From: Bacillota bacterium
GTDB lineage: Bacteria > Bacillota > Clostridia > Oscillospirales > Acutalibacteraceae
Direction: 5' to 3'
Assembly: GCA_009786275.1 (NCBI GenBank)
Contig: WQTL01000436.1
Coordinates: 1-8,453, forward strand
DNA: 8,453 nt
Shown piece after piece: positions 1-6,400 of this stretch. A program made the translations under genes and the position numbers. The notes under the pieces are model-generated. The model did no database searches and was not told where the DNA came from. It saw nothing but the letters and a program-made list of their open reading frames with translations. Within the stretch, counting starts at the first letter, position 1. Each line of letters starts with the position of its first letter.

Positions 1-413
1 TACCGGCCCTCCCGCAAAAATAATGCTGCCAGCAGGCCCTTCACGCGCTCCCCGCCGGAAAGCGTGCCGAAGGGCCGGTACAGCGCCTCGCAGTTGAAAT
101 CGAGCAGGTTGAGTTCCCGCAGCAACTCCCACTCCTGCGCTTCCGGACAGAGCGCTTGCAGGACGTCCAGGGCTGTGCCGCTTTCATTCCCAACAGGGTA
201 GGGGAAGTAATCGCACGCAACGCTTTTCGCAATGGATCCGTGGGCGTCCAACTCCCCCATGAGCAGGCGCAGGAAGGTGGTCTTGCCGCGCCCGTTGCGC
301 CCGGTGAAGCCCAGCCGCCAGCCGGTATCCAGGGTGAAGGTGGCGTCCTCGAAGATGTTGTCGTAGCTGCCCTCGTAGGCGAAGGTGAGGTTGGTGGCTT
401 GTATGGTGGACAT
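1..413 (-). CDS. ABC-F family ATPase, N-terminal part (Lsa/CplR-like ribosome protection protein), cut by window edge
   Basis: The 137 visible codons start at the ATG at 413-411 and run off the left edge without a stop. The product is the first nucleotide-binding domain of an ABC-F protein. These soluble ATPases have no membrane domain; they bind the ribosomal E site and, in resistance members, displace drugs from the peptidyl transferase centre. Seen directly: an N-terminal strand MSTIQATNLTFAYEG, Walker A GRNGRGKTT at residues 38-46, and the ABC signature LSGGE at 118-122. The short distance between them and the opening resemble the Lsa/CplR/Vga-like group, from memory of the family. Walker B, the interdomain linker that determines drug specificity, and the second ATPase domain lie outside the window, so resistance cannot be confirmed. 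The ribosome binding site GGGAGGG (424-418) sits 4 bases before the ATG. The attenuator leader upstream supports an antibiotic-inducible role. A housekeeping ABC-F (EttA/Uup-like) is less likely. Confidence 0.88.
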   Translation of the reverse strand, partial: MSTIQATNLTFAYEGSYDNIFEDATFTLDTGWRLGFTGRNGRGKTTFLRLLMGELDAHGSIAKSVACDYFPYPVGNESGTALDVLQALCPEAQEWELLRELNLLDFNCEALYRPFGTLSGGERVKGLLAALFLREGR

Positions 414-424
414 GGTTCCCTCCC

Positions 425-464
425 AAAAAATATAACAGGGCACAAGAACGCTCTTGCACCCTGT
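425..464 (-). terminator. Intrinsic terminator (attenuator) before the ABC-F gene
   Basis: On the minus strand a 13-base-pair stem (464-452 with 447-435) reads ACAGGGTGCAAGA, loop GCGT, TCTTGTGCCCTGT, with two G-U pairs. It is followed at once by TATATTTTTT (434-425). The U-tract ends one base before the ABC-F ribosome binding site, so terminated transcripts would lack the gene entirely. No other terminator lies between the PHP gene stop (627) and here, so this hairpin may also end read-through transcripts of the glyA-PHP operon. Confidence 0.85.
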
Positions 465-544
465 GACAGGTATTATGAATGCGCTTCTTGCTCATGGACA
501 TCAACAAGCCTGCTTTCGCAAGCTGTTTATGCCCGTTATTCATT

Positions 545-565
545 TTAGCAAGAAGTGCTGCGCAA
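545..565 (-). CDS. Putative leader peptide MRSTSC of the ABC-F attenuator
   Basis: This six-codon frame is TTG CGC AGC ACT TCT TGC TAA, giving (f)M-R-S-T-S-C. It lies 9 bases after a strong Shine-Dalgarno AAGGAG (580-575), very near the predicted transcription start. A ribosome paused here would mask the segment at 555-547, which otherwise pairs with 492-484. One base after its TAA is an ATG (543-541) opening a second frame that starts MNNGHKQLAKAG, passes through the terminator and overlaps the ABC-F gene out of frame until 184. Reinitiation there would drive ribosomes through the terminator stem, an alternative antitermination route. The TTG start and the short length make the call uncertain. 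The strength and position of the ribosome binding site are the main argument. Confidence 0.42.
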   Translation of the reverse strand: MRSTSC

Positions 566-595
566 CTTGGGATTCTCCTTTCGGTTGGTAGGGTA

Positions 596-624
596 AGTAT
601 AGCAGACGGCGGCGGGGATGTCAA
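596..624 (-). promoter_or_regulatory. SigA-type promoter for the ABC-F transcript
   Basis: The minus strand has a perfect -35 box TTGACA (624-619), a 17-base spacer and a -10 box TATACT (601-596). It begins two bases beyond the PHP stop codon. Transcription should start about 588-590, only about 8-10 bases before the leader Shine-Dalgarno. Such a near-consensus promoter fits a gene that is transcribed constantly and controlled by attenuation rather than by initiation. Confidence 0.85.
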
Positions 625-626
625 GC

Positions 627-1877
627 CTATTTCCAGCGTTGCGCCCAGATCGCGTCCATCACCCAAATGAACGGATACAGAATCATGCGCAGGGAGCCGA
701 AAAAGCCGTCATAGTCGATGAACTTGCGGGGCACGGGGCTGCCCTCCGGCATGCCCTCGTAGGAGAGCAAAAACGGCTGCGTGCAGAGCGTACCGCCCTC
801 GCCGGCGATTTCCGCGCGGACATACGCGCCGAGCTTCGCTTTGTTTTCCGTGAGAGAGAGCGTTTCACCCGCGGCGATCACTTCGCCGTTGGAGACCCAG
901 CGGATTTCACTGTGATGTTCCGCCGTGATGGTGATGGTATCGCCTTGCACGGCGATGTTCGTAATCATGGGCTGTTCGCGGTCGTCAATGCGCACCGCCG
1001 AGAGGAACGCGCCGGTTTCGAGGCATTCGCGCAGGTTTTCGACGGTGGGCTCGGGCATGAGGGCCCATACCCAGCGGGTGTCGACGGAGTCCCAATTGTG
1101 GGAATCGCTGGTGGCCGTGCCGAACACATTGCGGCCCGTGGGCGCGAGGTTGCTCAGCAGCATGTCCCAGAGCACGCGGTCGGTCTCGGCCTTGAGCTCG
1201 ATGCCGAGCAGCGCGGGGTATTTCTCCAGCAGGCGCTGGATTTTTTTGATGTAGTAGTCGTCGATGGACCAGGCGCCGTCGTCGAGTTCCCTGATATACC
1301 GGGTGTCGCTGGGGTGGTTGATCTGCACCAGGCCGCCTTTGCGGTCGATGTTGCGCACCACGGCGGCGTAGTCCCTGTCGCCGCCGGGGATGACATTGCC
1401 CCAGTCCACGAACCAGCTGTTGAGGTGCATCTTTTTGGTGGGGTGGTTGTGCTCGATGCCGAAGGGCACGCGGAGCATGCCGCGCCCATCGCGGCCAACG
1501 CCCTCGGTCATCTCCCGCAGGCGCTCTTCTGAAAGGCCCTGAATATGGATCTTTTTCTTGCTGAACAGGTTCCAGAAAGCCTTGAATACGGGCCGGTAGT
1601 TGGGCTTCGCCCAGCCCCGGTCCATCAGGCCGTGGTCGGTGACGGCGACGAAATCGTAGCCCGCGCCGTAGTAGCTTTCCAGGGCCTCGGCCATGGTCTG
1701 CTTGCCGTCGGAGGCCGTGGTGTGCGTGTGCAATTGCGCGCGCCGGGGCGTGTATTCAGACCAATCGACGTTCTCGTAAGGGTTTGTGATCACGATGTCC
1801 TCCGCGGCGCAAGCGCCGATGGCGAAAATCGCGGCAAGCAGGGCGAGGGCCAGGGCCGCGGCGAGCAGTCGCTTCAT
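627..1877 (-). CDS. Exported PHP-domain metal-dependent hydrolase (CehA/McbA-like)
   Basis: The product has 416 residues and is a polymerase-and-histidinol-phosphatase (PHP) fold metallohydrolase, a family of phosphoesterases that use clustered His/Asp/Glu residues to bind two or three metals. Likely ligands visible: QLHTHTTASDG with H50, H52 and D57; TDHG with H82; FGIEHNH with E142, H143 and H145; INHPSD with H188; and TSDSH with D258 and H260. Residues 1-25 are a signal sequence (MKRLLAAALALALL, then AIGACAAED). Cleavage could follow ACA (signal peptidase I), or C23 could be a lipoprotein cysteine because IGAC is a tolerable lipobox. The last 30 or so residues are aromatic and hydrophobic and may touch the membrane. 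I chose the ATG at 1877 because it begins the signal peptide and follows AGGGGGA (1890-1884) by 6 bases; an in-frame ATG at 1901 would add 8 residues and overlap glyA. It lies 16 bases after glyA, so co-transcription is likely. The substrate is unknown. Confidence 0.85.
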   Translation of the reverse strand: MKRLLAAALALALLAAIFAIGACAAEDIVITNPYENVDWSEYTPRRAQLHTHTTASDGKQTMAEALESYYGAGYDFVAVTDHGLMDRGWAKPNYRPVFKAFWNLFSKKKIHIQGLSEERLREMTEGVGRDGRGMLRVPFGIEHNHPTKKMHLNSWFVDWGNVIPGGDRDYAAVVRNIDRKGGLVQINHPSDTRYIRELDDGAWSIDDYYIKKIQRLLEKYPALLGIELKAETDRVLWDMLLSNLAPTGRNVFGTATSDSHNWDSVDTRWVWALMPEPTVENLRECLETGAFLSAVRIDDREQPMITNIAVQGDTITITAEHHSEIRWVSNGEVIAAGETLSLTENKAKLGAYVRAEIAGEGGTLCTQPFLLSYEGMPEGSPVPRKFIDYDGFFGSLRMILYPFIWVMDAIWAQRWK

Positions 1878-1893
1878 GTTCAGTCCCCCTGTT

Positions 1894-3144
1894 TTATTCA
1901 TACAGCGGATACTTCCCGCACATCTCGTTTACGCTGGCGCGGATGGCGTCGGCGCTGTTCTCGAAGTCCGTGGCGGCGAGGTAAATCGCCTCGGCGATCT
2001 GGTCCATCTCGGGTTCTTTGAAGCCGCGCGACGTCACCGCCGGGGTGCCCACGCGGATGCCGCTGGTGACGAAGGGCTTTTGCGGGTCGCCCGGGATGGC
2101 GTTTTTGTTCACCGTGATGAATACCTCGTCCAAGCGGCGCTCGAGTTCCTTGCCGGTGACATCCAGGGAGCGCAAATCGAGGAGCATGAGGTGGTTGTCC
2201 GTCCCGCCGGAGACGAGGTTCACGCCCCGGGCCAGCAGGCCCTTGGCCAGGGCCTGGGCGTTGCCGACGATCTGCCGCTGATAGGACTTGAACTCGGGCC
2301 GCAGGGCCTCGCCGAAGCAGACCGCCTTGGCCGCGATGATGTGCATCAGCGGGCCGCCCTGGTTGCCCGGGAAGATCGCCTTGTCGATGGCGGGGCCGAG
2401 CTCCGCCGTGCAGAGGATCAGCCCGCCGCGCGGCCCGCGCAGGGTCTTGTGGGTGGTGGAGGTCACGACGTCCGCCCAGGGCACGGGGGAGGGGTGCAGC
2501 CCGGCGGCGATGAGCCCCGCGATGTGCGCCATATCCACCAGGAAATACGCGCCCACGGCCTTCGCGATGTCGCCGATGCGCCGGAAATCGATCACGCGGG
2601 CGTAGGCCGAGGCCCCCGCCACGATCATCTTCGGCCGCACTTCCTGCGCGGTTTTTTCCAGAGCGTCGTAATCCAGGAAGCCGTTTTCGTCCACGCCGTA
2701 GGGCACGAAATTGTAGAGCTTGCCGCTCATGTTCACCGGGGAGCCGTGGCTGAGATGGCCGCCATGGGCCAGGTTCATGCCCATGACGGTGTCGCCGGGC
2801 TGCAGCAGGGCGGAATACGCCGCCATGTTGGCCTGCGCGCCGGAGTGCGCCTGCACGTTGGCGTGGGGGGCCCCGAAGAGCTCCTTTGCCCGGGCGATGG
2901 CGATGCGCTCGGCCTCGTCCACGCACTCGCAGCCGCCGTAGTAGCGCTTGCCGGGGTAGCCCTCCGCGTATTTGTTGGTCAGCACGCTGCCCATGGCCGC
3001 CATCACCGCGGGCGAGACCAGGTTTTCGCTGGCGATGAGTTCGATGTTGCGGCGCTGGCGGGCCAGCTCGCGGCCCATGGCCGCGCCCACCTCCGGGTCG
3101 GACTGCGAGACGAAGCCTATGGTGTCCATCAGGTCTGCGTACAT
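1894..3144 (-). CDS. glyA: Serine hydroxymethyltransferase
   Basis: GlyA is a cytoplasmic PLP enzyme that converts serine and tetrahydrofolate to glycine and 5,10-methylenetetrahydrofolate, the main entry of one-carbon units for purine, thymidylate and methionine synthesis. The 416-residue length is normal for bacterial enzymes. Diagnostic motifs: IELIASENLVS (34-44), NKYAEGYPGKRYYGGCE (57-73), the HSGAQAN cofactor-site loop (100-106), VDMAHIAGL (203-211, with D204 and H207), and STTHKTLRGPRGG (229-241) with the PLP-binding lysine K233. The late GTDNHLMLLD and SGIRVGTPAVTSRG motifs for folate and substrate binding are present, and nothing essential looks missing. The ATG at 3144 is preceded by GGAGGT (3156-3151), 6 bases away, and the -10 box of its promoter is about 30 bases further upstream. 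It is probably the first gene of a two-gene operon with the PHP hydrolase. No riboswitch is possible in so short a leader. Confidence 0.98.
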   Translation of the reverse strand: MYADLMDTIGFVSQSDPEVGAAMGRELARQRRNIELIASENLVSPAVMAAMGSVLTNKYAEGYPGKRYYGGCECVDEAERIAIARAKELFGAPHANVQAHSGAQANMAAYSALLQPGDTVMGMNLAHGGHLSHGSPVNMSGKLYNFVPYGVDENGFLDYDALEKTAQEVRPKMIVAGASAYARVIDFRRIGDIAKAVGAYFLVDMAHIAGLIAAGLHPSPVPWADVVTSTTHKTLRGPRGGLILCTAELGPAIDKAIFPGNQGGPLMHIIAAKAVCFGEALRPEFKSYQRQIVGNAQALAKGLLARGVNLVSGGTDNHLMLLDLRSLDVTGKELERRLDEVFITVNKNAIPGDPQKPFVTSGIRVGTPAVTSRGFKEPEMDQIAEAIYLAATDFENSADAIRASVNEMCGKYPLYE

Positions 3145-3174
3145 GAAAGTACCTCCGTTGATTTGTATGAGAGT

Positions 3175-3203
3175 ATTTTAGCATATCCGGGGGGCGGGGT
3201 CAA
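3175..3203 (-). promoter_or_regulatory. SigA-type promoter for glyA
   Basis: The minus strand carries -35 TTGACC (3203-3198), a 17-base spacer containing a C-run, and -10 TAAAAT (3180-3175). Transcription would start near 3168, leaving a leader of about 24 bases containing only the Shine-Dalgarno. No operator-like palindrome overlaps it. Confidence 0.8.
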
Positions 3204-3327
3204 GGGGAAAGTTGCATACGGCAAGACGATCCGTTTTGCTCCCCCCGCTTGCGCTGCTGCTTTACGCACAAGGGGGAATAGACAGGCCCGCGAGGGCGCG
3301 GAATGGGCGGGGGAGTGAGGTTGGATT

Positions 3328-3343
3328 GCCGGCCCCGGCCGGC
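3328..3343. repeat. GC palindrome (GCCGGCC-CC-GGCCGGC)
   Basis: This is a perfect 7-base inverted repeat around a 2-base centre, nine bases beyond the terminator hairpin. There is no U-tract, so it is not a terminator alone. It may back up the terminator or be part of a repeat remnant. Confidence 0.5.
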
Positions 3344-3352
3344 GCATATCGC

Positions 3353-3376
3353 AAAACCCCGCTGTGGCGGGCTTTT
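3353..3376 (-). terminator. Intrinsic terminator after the giant surface protein gene
   Basis: The minus strand reads AAAAGCCCGC, loop CACA, GCGGGGTTTT. The CCCGC/GCGGG core is 5 base pairs, and AAAA can pair with the trailing TTTT across one mismatch. It lies about 70 bases after the stop codon at 3448-3450. The near-symmetry means it could work in both directions, but only the minus strand has a gene feeding into it. The U-tract is short, so termination may rely on the neighbouring hairpins as well. Confidence 0.6.
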
Positions 3377-3386
3377 GGGAAAGCTG

Positions 3387-3414
3387 AGCCCCGGCATTCT
3401 GAAATGCCGGGGCT
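3387..3414 (-). terminator. Perfect 12-bp GC-rich hairpin just after the giant gene stop
   Basis: AGCCCCGGCATT pairs perfectly with AATGCCGGGGCT around a 4-base loop (3399-3402), 33 bases beyond the stop codon. On the minus strand it is followed by CAGCTTTCCC, which is not a real U-tract. It is more likely a mRNA 3'-end stabiliser or the first half of a two-hairpin terminator with 3353-3376 than a terminator by itself. Confidence 0.5.
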
Positions 3415-3447
3415 GTGCGCCGGTGATTGTGCTTCAGGCTCTCGCCG

Positions 3448-6400
3448 CTACAGCAGGTAGAACCTCTTGACATTGGGCCACCAGCCCGGCGCCATCTCGT
3501 GGATTACAGTGAACCAGCTCGGGACGATCAGGAAGATCGGCATGACAACCAGGCCGAATATGCAACCCAGGAACAGCGTGTGGAAGGGCAGGTCGAATAC
3601 CATCTCGACGGTCAGGTTGGGTATGCCATAGTTGAGGAGCGGCAGGCCCAGGGACAGCAGCGGGAAGAAGAATTTGGTGATCTTATTGCGGGTGGTGGTC
3701 AGGCAGGCCTGGATTCTCTCCCAGCAGGTGGGCGGCGGCGGCGGCGGGAGGATGTCGTACGCATCAAACAGCGGCTTGACCCAGATGCTGCACTCGTGCT
3801 TGACGATGTCGCCGGCGGTGATGACCGCGCCCACGGGGAACCCGGCGGTCCCATGGCCGCACCGCATTACCTCCCACTTGCCGTTGGGGACGAAGGTTTG
3901 CGTGGCGGTGGCCGCTTTCGAAGCGGCGGGCAGCGCAGGGCCGTACCCGTAATTCTTGTCGTATTCCAGGTACTTGCGGCTGGCGGTGCCCGCAGGGAAT
4001 GTCACGCCCGCTTCGCCCCTGACGTAGTACATCACAATATATCCGTCGTCGGCGGTTTGGGGATCAGGGTCGTTGTCGTCAAGGTCGCCCGGGTTCCAAG
4101 GCGGGCCGACAGGCGGGTCGACCGGGATGGGGGGCACCGCGGGATTGGGGCCGGGGTCGTCTTCCCCGGTGCCCGGAACCACCTTGGGCTCCCACTTGGC
4201 GTACAGCTTCAGGATCGTCGGACCCGCGCCTTCCTGCTGCAGCGAGGTATCCGCGAGCATGCTGAGCAGCGCGGGGGTGGACTGCGTGCCCGTGTACGGC
4301 AGGAATACGCCGGTGTTGTCTTCGCGATACGTATAACCGGCCAAATTGTAGCCATCGCGGGCGTCCTGACCCACCATGGGCTCGTCGGGGTTGCTGATGG
4401 TCAGCACTGGGCCGCCGCTTAGCTTGAACGGATCCGCCGCCCCGGCGTAGTTGGCATAGTAGCGCACGACGTATTGGTTCGGCGTATAGACGGCCTTCAG
4501 CTTGGTGTTGCCGTTGAGCTCAATCCCGGTATGGCCCGCGGCCTGGACATCGGCATAGCCGGGGACGAATTTCGCGGAAGGCGGGGCCGGGGATGCAGGC
4601 TGATCGATCTCCCAGTGGTCGAAGGCCCAGCCCGCCTTCGTGGGCTGATACGGCACAAAGACGCTCAGGGGAATCGTTTCACCCAACACCGCGCCGGTGT
4701 ACGCCGTGCCCACGGAGGCCGGTACGCCGCCGTCGGTGTCGATCGTCACCGTCACGGGGGTGCCGGTTTTCCAGATGGCGTAGATTGTGTGGTCCACATT
4801 CTGGACGAAGAACTGGTTGTTCAATAACAGGCCGTCGTTAATCGTCGTGCCCAGGCCGTTCGCCTGGCTGTTCCAGCCCGCGAAGATGAAGCCGAAGCGG
4901 GTGGGGACAGGCAGCGCATCCGGTGTCGTCAGCGTAGACGGCGCAGCGAGCGGCTTTTCCCCATAGGTGGAGCCGAAATACCTGTCTCTCGTTTCAGAAG
5001 GCTCGGGGCCATCCGAGGGAACCGGGGTACCGTAGTTGTAGTTCAGGGTCACGACAAATTTTTCCGGCGCCCACCTGGCATAGAGCGTGACGGGGGAAAT
5101 GCTGGCGGCGCCCAGCGCGGGGGCCGCCGCGTACAGGTTGCTGTACTTCACAAGGGTGCTGCCGGGGAAGTGGCCCACTGTGGTGGTGAGCGGCTTCCGG
5201 GCCGGGCCGATGGTATCCGCGGCCACGTTGGACAGGCTCCAGCCTTCGAAGATGTAGCCGGTCTTCGTCAGGGCGCTTCCGTCGGACAGCGCCGTGGTGG
5301 CATCCGCGTCGTATTCGACCGTCTCATCCGACACCGTGCCCGTACCTGTGTTCGCGCGGTACTGGATTTTGTAGGTCAGCGGAATCCACTTGGCGAAAGC
5401 CTTGCGGTCGGTTGTTTCAAAGGGCCTGGGGTTGAGGATGACCGCCTCGGTATATGCCGCGTCGAGCCACCACTGGCCAAAGGTATACCCGGCCCTCTGC
5501 GCGCCGCCGGGCCTCGGAACCGAAGCGACGAGCGTGCCGGCGGGGATGCCGGACATGGTGACGGTCTTGTTCAGCACTGCGCCGCCGTTGGCGTTTTGCG
5601 AGCCGACATCCACGTCGGGCGGGCCCCAATCGAAGACGAAGGTATCGGTGTTCAGGTTGCCCGTGTCGACCCATATGGCGTCGGCATAGATGATGTCGCC
5701 GTTATCTATGGTGAGGTTCCGCACACCCTCGCCTATGTCGTAGACCGAACCGGCCTTCGTCCCGGTGGCAATCCTCCAGCCGGCCAGCTCCCAGTTGCCC
5801 GTCGCGGGCGCGGTCGGCGCGGTGATTTTTGTCCCGGTGACGGGCGAGGCAGGCACCAACACCTCTTGCGGGGAGCCGACGGCCCCCAGCATGTTGAATT
5901 CCTGCCCGTAGTACATCGGTATCTCGATGTACCCGCCGCCCGCGCTGCCGCCGCCGTTGCGCAGCCGCAGCTTGTACTCAATCGGCTGGATCCACCACAC
6001 CCATTTCAGGTTCTGCACTTTTACGGCCTGGTTGGGGCTGCCCGCCCCGTCCGGCGCGCGGGTGCCCGGGGAAACGGGGGCGAGGTACCTGCCCAGGGCG
6101 GGAGCGGCCGTTGCCGGAAGCCCCGGCGGCGTAATATCCGTCTTCACCACGCCGGCGTCGATATACGGCACGCTGACAGCCACGGGGTCGGTCTTGTAGC
6201 CCACGGGCAGGTCAAGGGCATGGTCGTAGTCCGAGACCACGCTGTCGCCCAGCGTGTAGGGCACCATGTTGCCCGGCACATACATGGGGATCAGGCCGCC
6301 GGTGATGGCGTTGCGGTATTCCATCTCGGCCTGGCCGGTCTGGGGCTGCAGGGCGTCGCGTGCCAAAACCACCTTATAGGCCAGGCTGCCCGCCAAATTG

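Larger units (their letters stand above)
414..590 (-). promoter_or_regulatory. Transcription attenuator leader of the ABC-F gene
   Basis: This is the predicted 5' leader between the promoter's expected start site (about 588-590) and the ABC-F ATG. In order it contains a strong Shine-Dalgarno AAGGAG (580-575), a six-codon reading frame (565-545), a hairpin (about 525-502; arms GCTTGC and GCAGGC around a GAAA loop), and an intrinsic terminator (464-425). The minus-strand segment CTTCTTGCT (555-547), which covers the end of the small frame, is perfectly complementary over 9 bases to AGCAAGAAG (492-484). Part of that second segment, GCAAGAA, can instead pair over 7 bases (one G-U) with TTCTTGT in the 3' arm of the terminator. 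This gives a possible attenuation switch: a ribosome stalled at the small frame would hide the first segment and free the second to disrupt the terminator. Leaders of this kind are known for inducible ABC-F genes such as vmlR. The folding is my own reading and was not computed. Confidence 0.6.
3145..3447. other. Non-coding spacer between the giant surface protein gene and glyA
   Basis: No credible gene is seen on either strand in these 303 bases. From right to left it holds a perfect GC hairpin, a terminator hairpin, a third GC palindrome, a GC-rich stretch without recognisable content (about 3204-3327), and the glyA promoter and ribosome binding site. Within 3237-3278 a C-run (CTCCCCCCGC) and a G-run (AAGGGGGAA) can form a weak imperfect stem, which might be a decayed copy of the repeat at 8281-8440. 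Confidence 0.7.

Noticed and set aside
618..1532. Long plus-strand frame (304 residues) opposite the PHP gene
   Set aside because: It is antisense to a clear PHP domain, His/Gly/Val/Ala-rich in the way expected for a GC-rich mirror frame, and has no supported start.
1899..1901. Upstream ATG for the PHP gene
   Set aside because: It would overlap glyA by 8 bases and put eight polar residues before an excellent signal peptide. The ATG at 1877 has a better ribosome binding site.
1898..3184. 428-residue minus-strand frame overlapping glyA in another phase
   Set aside because: The Arg/Gly/His/Pro-rich product is a shifted reading of glyA. The conserved SHMT motifs are in the other frame.
3237..3278. 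A second copy of the right-edge repeat
   Set aside because: Only the CTCCCCCC start and a weak C-run/G-run stem are shared, too little to call a repeat copy by eye.
1786..3318. Long plus-strand frame (510 residues) opposite glyA
   Set aside because: It lies opposite an intact, motif-complete glyA. Its composition is typical of antisense frames in GC-rich genes and it matches no recognisable family.
3427..4422. Plus-strand frame (331 residues) opposite the 3' part of the giant gene
   Set aside because: It is antisense to the repeat region, without a ribosome binding site or recognisable domains.
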